Assembly: GCA_937915925.1 (NCBI GenBank)
Contig: CALGGM010000056.1
Location: 1-14,472, forward strand
DNA from: an uncultured Clostridia bacterium
GTDB lineage: Bacteria > Bacillota > Clostridia > Christensenellales > CAG-138
Direction of reading: 5' to 3'
Length of the DNA stretch: 14,472 nt
Shown here: in pieces, positions 1-7,055 of the stretch
Numbering within the stretch: the stretch's first letter is position 1
Layout of the letters: each line of letters starts with the position of its first letter
Notes under the pieces: model-generated
What the model saw: only the letters and a program-made list of their open reading frames with translations
The model's database searches: none
What the model was told of the DNA's origin: nothing
Position numbers and translations under genes: made by a program

Positions 1-29
1 TTATTCTATACTTATATTCCATGCTAAGA

Positions 30-53
30 GGCTGCCTCACTAATGAGACAGCC
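30..53 (-). terminator. Hairpin downstream of the first secreted-protein gene
   Basis: GGCTGCCTCA and TGAGACAGCC form a 10-bp stem with a four-base loop. The single C/A mismatch seen on the plus strand becomes a G-U wobble in the minus-strand transcript, so the hairpin suits transcription leaving the gene that ends at position 83. The bases that follow on the minus strand are not strongly U-rich, so termination strength is uncertain. The core GCTGTCTCA / TGAGGCAGC recurs in the hairpin after cotJC at the other end of the window. Confidence 0.6.
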
Positions 54-82
54 CCACTCTTTGCAATATGCTATTTCCGTTC

Positions 83-1495
83 TCAGTTGACCTTGCAGCT
101 CAGCACGTTGGACCATGCGCCGTAGTAGGTCATACCGTTGAATTCATGGTACGAACGGACGGTGACATAGTAGGTCGTGCCCTTGGTCAGGTTCTTGATG
201 ACGGTCTCTGCGGTCTTCGCATCGGTGATCTTGACCGCGACGACGTTCTTGGTGAAGTTCGCGTCGGTCGCATACTTGATCTGATAGCCGGTGAAGTTCT
301 TGGACGGCGTCCACTTCACGGTCATCTGCTTCGAACCCGCGGTGACGCTGTTCAGAACGCGGCTGGTGATGCGGACGGTGGTCTTCAGCGGACCGACCTC
401 GCCGAGGTTGAAGTTGCCGGAATCCTCGTTGACGTTGCCGCCGATTTCGATACCCGCAACCGGATCCATGCGGCGTGTGAAGTACGCCTTGACGCCGTAC
501 TGATAGCGCGTGCCTGCGTAGGTCTGATGCGATGCGTCATGACCGTCGAGATAGCTGAGCTCGGTCGTGTTGTCCCAGCGCGCGAACGCGGTCCAACCGT
601 CTGCGTTTGCAGCCCATGCACGGCGATAGATGACATAGCCTGCCGCATCCTCAACGGGCTCCCACTTGACCAGGATGCCGTTGTCCACGTTTTCAACGGT
701 CGTACCCGTCGTTGCCGGCAGATAGATCTTGAAGAACAGCTGCGCGGTGCCGGTGTATGCGCCCTTGAAGTAGACGAACAGATAGCCGGTGCCGGGATAG
801 GTGTTCTCTTTGTACTCGTAGGTGTAGTTCGCCGGATCGACGACGGTCTCTTCGTCCTCTTCATAAACGGTGAACGCCGGCTCATGGATGCCTGCCGCAT
901 GATCCCAGATCACGTACGGCGTGGCGCCCTTGTACTGGACCTCGCCCTCGTTGAACTTCACAACGCCGGTGAAGACCTCTGCGTCGGAAACAATGTAGGG
1001 CTTGAAGTCAGCCGCGATCGCATTTGCGACGGGCTTGGACGGATCGCCGGTCTCCGCGTTTGCGCCATCCGCAAGCTCGAATGCGATCTCGGTGCCCGCT
1101 TCCAGATCTTCCGCAACCTTAAAGTACAGGGTTACGACAAGCATGTCCTCGGTGACCGCGACGCCTTCCGTGCTGGCTGCGGTGAAGCGAACGGTACCTT
1201 CCGCCTTATCGTTGACCGCTGCGATGCTGAAAGCATCCGTCGTTTCGAAGGCCGCGAGCGTGACCTGATCCTTATTGAAGGTCACGTCAAAGGTCAGACC
1301 GTAAACCGCATCCTCGACCGTTGTGTTCAGCACGACGGGGACCTTCAAAAGGTTTTCGCCGTTCTTCAGCTCAAGATTGTCCGCGACGTTGCCGCCCGCG
1401 ATCGAGAGCGTGAAGGCTTCGCCTTCCGCAGACGCCACGGAGACGAGTGCGAATACCATCACGAGAGAGAGGAGCAATGCCAACAGTTTCTTCAT
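83..1495 (-). CDS. Secreted cohesin-like / fibronectin type III surface protein, 470 aa
   Basis: This is probably an exported extracellular protein; its ligand and function are unknown. Residues 1-23 form a signal peptide (MKK, a long leucine-rich core, then ASA before EGE). Residues about 28-168 are a beta-rich cohesin-like domain of the kind found in Clostridia surface proteins (GLTFDVTFNKDQV, then VTLYFKVAEDLEAGTEI). Residues about 180-260 are a strand-rich module ending in FFKIYLP. Two fibronectin type III domains follow (about 262-375 and 376-470), with repeated YxYGVKAY and YYVTVRSYHEF strands. There is no LPXTG, dockerin or SLH anchor, so it may be released or held non-covalently. A minus-strand AGGAGG lies 8 bases before the ATG. 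It is a paralogue of the next gene upstream, closest in the last 300 residues. The long open frame on the opposite strand is a codon-bias shadow. Confidence 0.9.
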   Translation of the reverse strand: MKKLLALLLSLVMVFALVSVASAEGEAFTLSIAGGNVADNLELKNGENLLKVPVVLNTTVEDAVYGLTFDVTFNKDQVTLAAFETTDAFSIAAVNDKAEGTVRFTAASTEGVAVTEDMLVVTLYFKVAEDLEAGTEIAFELADGANAETGDPSKPVANAIAADFKPYIVSDAEVFTGVVKFNEGEVQYKGATPYVIWDHAAGIHEPAFTVYEEDEETVVDPANYTYEYKENTYPGTGYLFVYFKGAYTGTAQLFFKIYLPATTGTTVENVDNGILVKWEPVEDAAGYVIYRRAWAANADGWTAFARWDNTTELSYLDGHDASHQTYAGTRYQYGVKAYFTRRMDPVAGIEIGGNVNEDSGNFNLGEVGPLKTTVRITSRVLNSVTAGSKQMTVKWTPSKNFTGYQIKYATDANFTKNVVAVKITDAKTAETVIKNLTKGTTYYVTVRSYHEFNGMTYYGAWSNVLSCKVN

Positions 1496-1625
1496 AGGTT
1501 CTTTCCTCCTACTAAATGATACGGGCTGTGCGGAATACCGATCAAAGCAGCTTCCCGCCGCAGTTCGCCGTTTATGTCGATGCCGGTCACAGTATTGTTC
1601 ACAGTATCGTCATATTTTCTGATAT

Positions 1626-1654
1626 ATCATAACATACTCTTTGCGCTTTTGCAA
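1626..1654 (-). promoter_or_regulatory. Sigma-A-type promoter for the 83-1495 gene
   Basis: On the minus strand, TTGCAA (1649-1654) and TATGAT (1626-1631) are separated by 17 bases, and a TG dinucleotide one base upstream makes an extended -10. The start point would lie near 1619, leaving a leader of about 120 bases. The promoter closely resembles that of the paralogue at 3256-3284. Confidence 0.7.
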
Positions 1655-1704
1655 GCGTTCCGTTAAAAAAATATATTACGCTGCCGATGCTTTTTTACGC
1701 CGTC

Positions 1705-1737
1705 AAAAAAGGAACGGGAGACGGCATGCGTCTCCCG
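1705..1737 (-). terminator. Rho-independent terminator of the second secreted-protein gene
   Basis: In the minus-strand transcript the perfect 8-bp stem CGGGAGAC / GTCTCCCG, with a seven-base loop, is followed within four bases by TTTTTT (plus-strand A tract 1705-1710). It lies 15 bases past the stop codon at 1753. Confidence 0.88.
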
Positions 1738-1752
1738 GATCGATTCCCTGTT

Positions 1753-3177
1753 TTATTTGGTTTTTCCGGGGATAACGTTCGACCATTCGCCGAAATACGT
1801 CATGCCCTCGAATTCGTGGTACGAGCGGAGGCGTACGTAATAGGTCGTCTTCGCCTTCAGGTTCTTGATCTCGGTCTCGTAGGTGCCGGGACTCGCGATC
1901 TTGATCGCAGCGGCGTTCTTCGTGAAGCCCGCATCCGTCGCGTACTGGATCTGATAGCCGGTAAACACCTTCGAGCCGGTCCACTTCACGGTCAGCTTCT
2001 TGCTGCCCGACGTGATCGAATTCAGCTTGCGGGTGGTGATGCGCACCGTCGTTTTCAGCGGACCGACGTCGCCGAGGTTGAAGTTGTCCATCGGATCGTT
2101 CGGGTACGCCTTGACGCCGTACTGGTACCGCGTACCGGCATAGACGGTCGTGTCCGTCCAAGTCGTGTCGGTGGTGTTGTTCCAGCGTTCAAAGGCCGTC
2201 CAGCCCGTGCTGATCAGGTTCCACGCGCGGCGGTAGATGACGTATCCGTTCGCGCCGTCGACCTTGTCCCACGTGATCGTGATGCCGTTTTCCCTGTTCT
2301 CGACGTACGTGACCGTCGGCGCGGGCAGGTAGATCTTGAACCACGCGTTCGCGCTGCCCTTGTAGCCGCGGCGCAGCTTCGCCGTGACCGTCGCGGTGCC
2401 CGCCTGTGTGTTGTTGCGATAGCTCAGCGAATAATAGCTCGGATCGATCGTCTCCCCCGTGTCCTTATCGCGCACCGTCACGCGCGGCTTCTGCGCCGTT
2501 CCGTTGTAGGTCACGTACGGCGTGGAGCCCTTGTACTTCACGTCCGCGCTGTTAAACACGATCTCCGCGTTGAGGGCAACGCCCTCCTGCTCCGCCGTCA
2601 CGGTGAACGGCAGAAGATTCGCGCCGACCGTCCGGCTTTCGTAATCGCCCCATCCGTTCTGATCGCTCATGCGGACGGATTCCGCCTCGGTCTCCTTTCC
2701 GAGCGTGAAGCCGATCTCTTCGCCGACCTGCAGATCGGGCGAGGGATAGAAGTACAGGGAGATGAGCGGCTTGTTCTCCTGCACGCGGCAGCCGTAGTCC
2801 GTGGCAAAAAAGAACGAAAGCGTACCGCTCTGCGCCGCGGTCTCCTTGACGATCAGCGATCTGCTGCCCATCGAAACGCCCTCCGCGTTCACCGCGTACA
2901 GATACGTTTCGCCGAGGTCCTGCGAGTTGAAGCCGTACTCGATCTGTTTCGGGTTAAAGCCGAGCGAGAACGTCAGCGCGGTCAAAAGCCGATCGTCCGT
3001 GACGCCGTCAAGGTAGACGTCGACCTGCAGATATGTAACGTCATCGACGTCGACGAGGTACTCGGCAGTTTGCCCGCCGCGCGTCGCGACCATGAAGTCC
3101 TCCCCGTCCGCCCCCGCCGCGGGCGTCAGCGCAAACAGCAGCATCAGCGCAAGGATCAGCGCAGCCGTCTTCTTCAT
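1753..3177 (-). CDS. Secreted cohesin-like / fibronectin type III surface protein, 474 aa
   Basis: This is a paralogue of the 83-1495 protein with the same layout: a signal peptide at residues 1-23 (cut near AAGA before DGE), a cohesin-like region at about 28-195, a strand-rich module at about 212-285 (YKGSTPYVTYNG to FKIYLP), then fibronectin type III domains at about 287-382 and 383-474. The frame stays open to 3234, but the ATG at 3177 is chosen. It directly begins the MKKTAAL signal peptide and has GGAGG (3185-3189) seven bases upstream, whereas an upstream start would put 19 polar residues before the signal peptide. It has its own promoter and terminator. Function is unknown beyond likely extracellular binding or adhesion. 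Confidence 0.9.
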   Translation of the reverse strand: MKKTAALILALMLLFALTPAAGADGEDFMVATRGGQTAEYLVDVDDVTYLQVDVYLDGVTDDRLLTALTFSLGFNPKQIEYGFNSQDLGETYLYAVNAEGVSMGSRSLIVKETAAQSGTLSFFFATDYGCRVQENKPLISLYFYPSPDLQVGEEIGFTLGKETEAESVRMSDQNGWGDYESRTVGANLLPFTVTAEQEGVALNAEIVFNSADVKYKGSTPYVTYNGTAQKPRVTVRDKDTGETIDPSYYSLSYRNNTQAGTATVTAKLRRGYKGSANAWFKIYLPAPTVTYVENRENGITITWDKVDGANGYVIYRRAWNLISTGWTAFERWNNTTDTTWTDTTVYAGTRYQYGVKAYPNDPMDNFNLGDVGPLKTTVRITTRKLNSITSGSKKLTVKWTGSKVFTGYQIQYATDAGFTKNAAAIKIASPGTYETEIKNLKAKTTYYVRLRSYHEFEGMTYFGEWSNVIPGKTK

Positions 3178-3255
3178 AAGCGTTCCTCCGAATCCGTAGT
3201 CCAAAGTATTCGATCTGTCAATTGTATTTTTCAAATCGGTTCTATCGGTTTTCTG

Positions 3256-3284
3256 ATTATATCATATATGGACTTTCTTTGCAA
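3256..3284 (-). promoter_or_regulatory. Sigma-A promoter for the 1753-3177 gene
   Basis: On the minus strand, TTGCAA (3279-3284), a 17-base spacer and a consensus TATAAT (3256-3261). The shared GCTTGCAAA around the -35 and the same spacing link it to the promoter of the paralogue. Confidence 0.82.
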
Positions 3285-3339
3285 GCGGAAACGAAAGATT
3301 AAACGGAAGAGTTTTTTCCGAGGGAATGCCGGGCTTTCA

Positions 3340-3373
3340 GATCCTTCGTCGGCTTCGCGCCTCAGGATGACAC
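3340..3373. repeat. Dispersed palindromic repeat, GATCCTTCG...CTCAGGATGACA type
   Basis: This is one of four copies in the window (also 6643-6679, 11698-11731 and 11759-11795, the last inverted). GATCCT and AGGATGACA flank a short variable GC-rich hairpin core (TCGGCTTCGCG here). It lies in the intergenic stretch 3285-3424, where no gene is seen. Confidence 0.75.
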
Positions 3374-3424
3374 ATGTTTTTGTGCTTCCGACCCGCATAG
3401 GTCCTCACAAAAGAAAAGGAGTCG

Positions 3425-3451
3425 AAAAAAGCACCCTCCGAAGAAGGCGCT
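3425..3451 (-). terminator. Rho-independent terminator after the foldase / small peptide pair
   Basis: In the minus-strand transcript a nine-pair stem (AGCGCCTTC / GAGGGTGCT, two G-U pairs) closes a stable TTCG tetraloop and is followed at once by TTTTTT. It lies 19 bases past the stop of the 30-residue ORF. Confidence 0.9.
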
Positions 3452-3470
3452 TCCGCGTGATGAAAAATGA

Positions 3471-3563
3471 TTATCCCACAATGCCGATGACTGCGGCGAC
3501 GACGCCGAACAGCATCAGTCCCGCCATGACCCAACAGATGATCCGGATCGTTCGCTGCTTCAT
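3471..3563 (-). CDS. 30-residue single-pass membrane peptide
   Basis: The peptide is MKQRTIRIICWVMAGLMLFG followed by a second hydrophobic stretch ending in IGIVG. It has a short basic N-terminus and then one membrane helix filling the rest. Its ATG overlaps the TGA of the foldase gene by four bases (ATGA), so translation is probably coupled, and a strong terminator follows directly. Position and composition suggest a real small protein made with the foldase, perhaps a partner or stabiliser. I recognise no family and claim no function. Confidence 0.6.
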   Translation of the reverse strand: MKQRTIRIICWVMAGLMLFGVVAAVIGIVG

Positions 3564-4789
3564 CCGAGCGCTCCCTTATACGCATAGAGCGCATCCTCGA
3601 ACCTGACGTCGCCGAGCCACTTCTCGAAGCGGTACTCGTTCTCGATGGAGGAGCGGATCTCCGGATAGAAGTCGAGTTTGATGACGCCGGTCTCGCCGTC
3701 CATGCACATATCGCTTGTCGCTCTGCGGAACAGGTACGCGGTCACGGTCACGGTGCCGTCCTCCGCTTCCACGGGCTCCTCCACGAACGTGCCGACGCTG
3801 CCGACCTCGAGTGCTTTCGCCGCCTCGAAGATCTCGTCCGAGCTGAACAGCTGCGCGTGATCGTTCTTGCCGATCGGGTACGGGCTCTGGATCTCGCCGC
3901 GGTAGGTGTCCTTGTTCTCGTCGGACGCCATCAGCTCGTCAAAGCTCATCTCGCCGGAATTGACCTTCTCGATGACCTCGTTGACCTCCTCGGTCGAGCC
4001 CTTCTCGATCTTGATGAAATCGATGTAGATGAAGTCCTCCGGCACATACAGCATCGGGCTGGAGTAGCCGATGCTGTACAGCATCAGCGAGTACCAGTAA
4101 TCGCCTTCGGAATAGTTCGCGGTCTTGGTGCCGTCCTCGTTTTCGGTGTACATGGATTCCTCAACGGTCTCGCGATAGTAGTCCAGGAGCTCCTGCTCAC
4201 TGAAGTCGTTGCCGTTCTCCTCGTAGTACGCCGTGATCGCCTCGCTGTAGTAGCTCGCTTCCGCGCTCTCGGTGAGGAACGCAAGGTAACCGCCCTCGGT
4301 CATGCCGATGCGCTCATAGTAGGCTGCGATCTGCTTGTCCAGCGCGGTCTTCGAATACGTGCCGCTGCTGATCAGACTGTCGCGATAATACTCCTTGACG
4401 CTGTCGATCTGCTGCTGCGCGGAGGTGCGCGCCGCTTCCTTCTGCTCGTCCGTCAGCGTGATGCCGAGCGCCTTCGCTTCCTTTGCGTAGATCTTCTGCA
4501 CCAGGACCTGACGCGCCGCGTTTTCCTGCAGCGTCTTGACCTGCTCGTCGGTGAGCGTCGCCGTCGAATAGCTCTGCGCGAGCATGTCGTAGGTCAGGCG
4601 GTATTCGCTCATGGTGACCTTCACGCCGTCCGCGCTTGCGACCGTCGCGTTTCTCTGGAAGCAATTCATCCCTGCGCCGTCCTGCTGCGTCAGAATGATC
4701 AGAAAGACCAATGCCGCGATCACGAGCACGGTGATCGCGCAGATCATGAGGTTTCGGGTCAGCTTCTTATTTCTCTGTGTTTTGCTCAT
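3560..4789 (-). CDS. Membrane-anchored PrsA/SurA-type peptidyl-prolyl isomerase-like foldase, 409 aa
   Basis: It probably assists folding of secreted proteins outside the membrane. Residues 1-14 are polar and basic (MSKTQRNKKLTRN), and residues about 15-35 form one membrane helix. No lipobox is present: the cysteine at 43 lies in GMNCF and does not fit. A helical SurA-N-like region at about 50-250 includes LTDEQKEAARTSAQQQID. A divergent parvulin-like region at about 255-370 follows (FIYIDFIKIEKGSTEEVNEV, FDELM, GSVGTFVEEPVE). The parvulin signature is weak, so the protein may be a chaperone without isomerase activity. GAGGAG lies about eight bases before the ATG. It has its own consensus promoter just after pgeF and is followed by a coupled 30-residue peptide. 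Confidence 0.8.
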   Translation of the reverse strand: MSKTQRNKKLTRNLMICAITVLVIAALVFLIILTQQDGAGMNCFQRNATVASADGVKVTMSEYRLTYDMLAQSYSTATLTDEQVKTLQENAARQVLVQKIYAKEAKALGITLTDEQKEAARTSAQQQIDSVKEYYRDSLISSGTYSKTALDKQIAAYYERIGMTEGGYLAFLTESAEASYYSEAITAYYEENGNDFSEQELLDYYRETVEESMYTENEDGTKTANYSEGDYWYSLMLYSIGYSSPMLYVPEDFIYIDFIKIEKGSTEEVNEVIEKVNSGEMSFDELMASDENKDTYRGEIQSPYPIGKNDHAQLFSSDEIFEAAKALEVGSVGTFVEEPVEAEDGTVTVTAYLFRRATSDMCMDGETGVIKLDFYPEIRSSIENEYRFEKWLGDVRFEDALYAYKGALG

Positions 4790-4825
4790 TTGTATCTCCT
4801 CGTATTTCCGAATGAAATCTTATGA

Positions 4826-4854
4826 ATTTTACACTTTTCCCGCCGTGTTGTCAA
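4826..4854 (-). promoter_or_regulatory. Sigma-A promoter for the foldase gene
   Basis: On the minus strand, a consensus TTGACA (4849-4854), a 17-base spacer and TAAAAT (4826-4831). It sits six bases past the pgeF stop, so the foldase gene can be transcribed independently of the nrdR-pgeF unit. Confidence 0.85.
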
Positions 4855-4859
4855 CCTTC

Positions 4860-5723
4860 TTACACATTTTCCGGCATTTTCTTCAGCCGCAGGTACGCCG
4901 CCATGCCGCCGGTGCGTCCCTTGTCGCGCCGATGCGAGTAAAGCCGTCCGTCCTCAAACGTGCAGACGCCCATCAGATGGATGTGCGAAGGCTCGACGCC
5001 GCTTTCCAGAAACTGCGCCGTCGCGACCTGCCAGAGATCGACCGTCGCCTTGCCCTTCGCGTTTTCGCCGAGCAGCTCGCACTGCGGGAACGCGGTCACG
5101 AACAGCTCCGCCACGTCGTCGCCGACCTCGAAGCACTTCGGGCAGATCGACGGTCCGACGCCGCAGACGATGTCCTTCGGATCGGAGCCGCAAGCTTTTG
5201 TCATCGTACGCACGACCTCCGTGCCGATGCGGTTCAGCGCGCCGCGCCAGCCCGCGTGGCAAAGCCCGATCGCGTGCTTTTTCGGATCGTAAAAATAGAA
5301 CGCCATGCAGTCGGCATGTCCCGTGATCAAGGTGATCTCGGGATCGTCGGTCACAAGCCCGTCGCACGGCGGCAGCGCCGGTCGGTCGTAGCCGCGGCGG
5401 GCGTCGTGCCGGCTCACGCAAAGCACCGTCGTGCCGTGCTCGTACGCGTCCATGACCATGCTTTCGAGCGGGATGTCGGCGGCGGCGCAGAAGATGCGGT
5501 AGTTCTCCATCACGTTTTCGCGCTGCTCGGGACGCGTGAAACTCAGGTTCAGCGAGGCGAAATCGCCCTCGGAAACGCCGCCCGTGCGCGCCGAAAAGCC
5601 GTGATCGATCTCAGGGTATGCCGAAAACGCCGGGATCGTATAGATACCGACACCGTTTCGTTCGCGATATGCGTGCTCAGGTCGGATCGACCGATAGATT
5701 TGGGTAAACTCTTCTCGCGTCAT
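4860..5723 (-). CDS. pgeF: Peptidoglycan editing factor / laccase-domain (YfiH) protein PgeF, 287 aa
   Basis: This belongs to the YlmD/YfiH/LACC1 family of cytoplasmic metal-binding enzymes, for which purine-nucleoside phosphorylase, adenosine deaminase and peptidoglycan-editing activities have been reported. The family motifs appear in order: HGFSARTGGVS at 41-51, EHGT at 95-98, GHADC at 135-139 and CHAGWRG at 155-161, giving the expected metal ligands H96, C139 and H156. The length is normal. The start codon overlaps the nrdR stop by four bases (ATGA), so the two are translationally coupled. Unusual details are EHG where QVHG is common, and GHADCMA where TADCxP is common. Confidence 0.93.
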   Translation of the reverse strand: MTREEFTQIYRSIRPEHAYRERNGVGIYTIPAFSAYPEIDHGFSARTGGVSEGDFASLNLSFTRPEQRENVMENYRIFCAAADIPLESMVMDAYEHGTTVLCVSRHDARRGYDRPALPPCDGLVTDDPEITLITGHADCMAFYFYDPKKHAIGLCHAGWRGALNRIGTEVVRTMTKACGSDPKDIVCGVGPSICPKCFEVGDDVAELFVTAFPQCELLGENAKGKATVDLWQVATAQFLESGVEPSHIHLMGVCTFEDGRLYSHRRDKGRTGGMAAYLRLKKMPENV

Positions 5724-6175
5724 TTCTCGTTCAAAAGCCGCTGCAGCTCCTGCAGGAAGGTCTGAGAATCCTTGAACTCGCGATACACCGACGCGAAGCG
5801 CACGTAGGCGACCTCGTCGACGTCGCGGAGCTTTTTCATGACCAGCTCGCCGATCGCCTCGGTGGAGACCTCGGAATCGAGCGAATTGTTGATCTCGCGG
5901 CAGATCTCGTCCACGAGACGGTTCTGCACGTCTGCGGGGATCGGGCGCTTCTCACACGCCTTGCGGATGCCGACCGCAACCTTCTCGCGCTCGAACGGCT
6001 CGCGGCGTCCGTCGCGCTTGACGACCATCACCGGGTTCTCCTCGATGCGCTCCCACGTCGTGAATCTGCGTCCGCAGCCGATGCATTCCCTGCGGCGGCG
6101 GATCGCGCTGCCGTCCTCATTCGGGCGGGAATCGATGACCTTGCTGTCTGTTCCTCCGCAATACCGGCATTTCAT
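5720..6175 (-). CDS. nrdR: Transcriptional repressor NrdR, 151 aa
   Basis: NrdR represses ribonucleotide reductase genes in response to (d)ATP. The start MKCRYCGGTDSKVIDSRP and the pair C31/C34 (ECIGCGRRFTTWE) complete the Zn ribbon with C3 and C6. An ATP-cone domain covers about residues 48-138 (VVKRDGRREPFEREKVAVGI to ELVMKKL). The length is typical. The ATG at 6175 was chosen because the protein begins there in the family and AGGAGG (6185-6190) lies nine bases upstream; the open frame continues further 5' without support. It is followed by coupled pgeF, an arrangement common in Clostridia. Confidence 0.97.
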   Translation of the reverse strand: MKCRYCGGTDSKVIDSRPNEDGSAIRRRRECIGCGRRFTTWERIEENPVMVVKRDGRREPFEREKVAVGIRKACEKRPIPADVQNRLVDEICREINNSLDSEVSTEAIGELVMKKLRDVDEVAYVRFASVYREFKDSQTFLQELQRLLNEK

Positions 6176-6216
6176 AGAGCTTGTCCTCCTTGTATTGATG
6201 CCATACTTAATATAAT

Positions 6217-6222
6217 AGTATA
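6217..6222 (-). promoter_or_regulatory. Possible extended -10 promoter for nrdR
   Basis: On the minus strand, TGC followed by TATACT forms an extended -10. No good -35 is seen 17 bases upstream. ATACT and AGTAT flank the AT-rich leader as a short inverted repeat (6203-6221). No clear NrdR box is visible. Confidence 0.4.
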
Positions 6223-6278
6223 GCATATCATGACCGGATTCGATCCCCCGTCGAAACCGAATTTACGGATTGTTCAAA

Positions 6279-6557
6279 TTACGGCAGCTCCACAAGGATC
6301 ACGTCCTCGCCGAGCTTTTTGATCTTATCGAACGGGATCGCCATGCCCTCGCGCGATTTCAACAGTCCCAAAAGCCGCGCCGCGCCCGGCACGACGATCG
6401 CCAGCACCTCGCCCGAGCACGGGTCGAACGCGAGATCGCAGACGTTCCCATAGCGCTCGCCCGTACAAACATTGATGACCTCCCTGCATTTCAGCTCCGA
6501 AAACAGCATACGCATCCCCCTTCTCTCCCCTCCGTAAATCTCCAACGACCGTTCCAT
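6279..6557 (-). CDS. YlmC/YmxH family PRC-barrel sporulation protein
   Basis: This is a small PRC-barrel protein of the YlmC/YmxH family, made during sporulation; its molecular role is not established. Family motifs are FSELKCREVINV, GERYGNVCDLAFDPCSGEV, AIVVPGAARLLGLL and IPFDKIKKLGEDVILVELP. Two start regions compete. The ATG at 6557 has GGAGG five bases upstream and fits the sigma-E-like promoter (about 17-base leader), giving 92 aa with a polar lead-in. The ATG at 6509 (76 aa, GAAGGGGG six bases upstream) or 6515 matches the usual family N-terminus better. In many Clostridia this gene follows sigE-sigG and precedes nrdR. Here nrdR is next, but the sigma genes are not in the window. Confidence 0.85.
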   Translation of the reverse strand: MERSLEIYGGERRGMRMLFSELKCREVINVCTGERYGNVCDLAFDPCSGEVLAIVVPGAARLLGLLKSREGMAIPFDKIKKLGEDVILVELP

Positions 6558-6580
6558 CAGAACCTCCGTCCCGTTTGGAC

Positions 6581-6609
6581 AGATTATGCCGCGGTTTCCC
6601 GCAATATGA
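6581..6609 (-). promoter_or_regulatory. Sigma-E-like mother-cell promoter for ymxH
   Basis: On the minus strand, TCATATT (6603-6609), a 14-base spacer and CATAATCT (6581-6588). The Bacillus sigma-E consensus is KMATATT, 14-15 bases, CATACAHT: the -35 matches at all seven positions and the -10 at six of eight. The predicted start is near 6574, just upstream of the GGAGG serving the ATG at 6557. Confidence 0.72.
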
Positions 6610-6642
6610 CGGGTGGATGATTCGGAACCGCCAAGCGGCAGG

Positions 6643-6679
6643 GAGATCCTTCGTCGGCTACGCCTCCTCAGGATGACAC
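6643..6679. repeat. Dispersed palindromic repeat, GATCCTTCG...CTCAGGATGACA type
   Basis: This is the copy nearest ymxH, with core TCGGCTACGCCTC. It has the same ends as the copies at 3340, 11698 and 11759 and begins the repeat-filled gene-free stretch 6610-7055. Confidence 0.75.
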
Positions 6680-6724
6680 GCCGGGGGGTGCGAGACAGGA
6701 CATACGTGCTTATCATGTTTTTTT

Positions 6725-6754
6725 GCGGGACGCCGGGGTCGGCGTCCCCTACAA
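6725..6754. repeat. Palindromic repeat GGGACGCCG / CGGCGTCCC with CCTACA tail
   Basis: Nine-base arms (6727-6735 and 6740-6748) flank a four-base loop, and CCTACAAG follows. The tail matches the CCCTACGA tail of the GGGCGGAT elements, which suggests one family with exchangeable stems. Confidence 0.65.
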
Positions 6755-6772
6755 GTCGTTGTCCGAATTCTT

Positions 6773-6820
6773 GGCTCCCCTGTGCAAGGGGAGCTGTCAC
6801 CGCAGGTGACTGAAGGGTTG
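6773..6820. repeat. GGCTCCCC...GGGGAGCTGTCacc type repeat, copy 1
   Basis: This is two hairpins in tandem: GCTCCCC / GGGGAGC, then GTCACC / GGTGAC, ending in TGAAGGGTTG. The copy at 6861-6908 has the same plan with the second stem changed to GTCGGC / GCCGAC, a compensatory change that keeps the fold. Confidence 0.75.
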
Positions 6821-6823
6821 TTT

Positions 6824-6850
6824 GGCGGGCGGATGCGATCCGCCCCTACG
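6824..6850. repeat. GGGCGGAT / ATCCGCCCCTACGA palindromic repeat, copy 1
   Basis: Perfect eight-base arms (6827-6834 and 6838-6845) with a three-base loop and a CTACG tail. Other copies are at 6912-6958 and 11580-11626. Confidence 0.75.
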
Positions 6851-6860
6851 AGAAGTATTC

Positions 6861-6908
6861 GAGCTCCCCTTGTCAGGGGAGCTGTCGGCGTAGCCGACTG
6901 AAGGGTAG
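6861..6908. repeat. GGCTCCCC...GGGGAGCTGTCggc type repeat, copy 2
   Basis: Two tandem hairpins, GCTCCCC / GGGGAGC and GTCGGC / GCCGAC, ending in TGAAGGGTAG. Compared with copy 1, both arms of the second stem have changed together. Confidence 0.75.
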
Positions 6909-6911
6909 TCT

Positions 6912-6958
6912 TTTGAACCGCACGAAGCCTGACGGGCGGATGATATCCGCCCCTACGA
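6912..6958. repeat. 47-bp TTTGAACCGC...CCTACGA repeat, copy outside the element
   Basis: It contains a GGGCGGAT / ATCCGCCC hairpin preceded by TTTGAACCGCACGAAGCCTG. The copy at 11580-11626, inside the cotJC element, matches at 43 of 47 positions. Confidence 0.8.
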
Positions 6959-6960
6959 AG

Positions 6961-6992
6961 AAAAAGCCTCCCCGGCATGATACCGGAGAGGC
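6961..6992 (-). terminator. Rho-independent terminator of the 7056-7631 gene
   Basis: In the minus-strand transcript a ten-pair stem (GCCTCTCCGG / CCGGGGAGGC, one G-U pair) with a seven-base loop is followed by TTTTT. It lies about 65 bases past the stop codon. Confidence 0.85.
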
Positions 6993-7055
6993 GGGATGCC
7001 CTGATTCAATTTCAAAGCGTCAAGCAACCGTCTTTGCGCTTCTTCCGCCGCAGTC

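Noticed and set aside
68..3606. Long plus-strand open frames opposite the two secreted proteins (68-1519 and 1687-3606)
   Set aside because: They mirror the minus-strand genes in a GC-rich codon pattern. Their translations are Arg/Val/Leu/Asp-rich with no domain, and signal peptide, promoters and terminators all support the minus strand.
3857..5765. Plus-strand open frames opposite the foldase and pgeF
   Set aside because: Shadow frames with no ribosome binding site or recognisable domain; the minus-strand proteins have clear family motifs.
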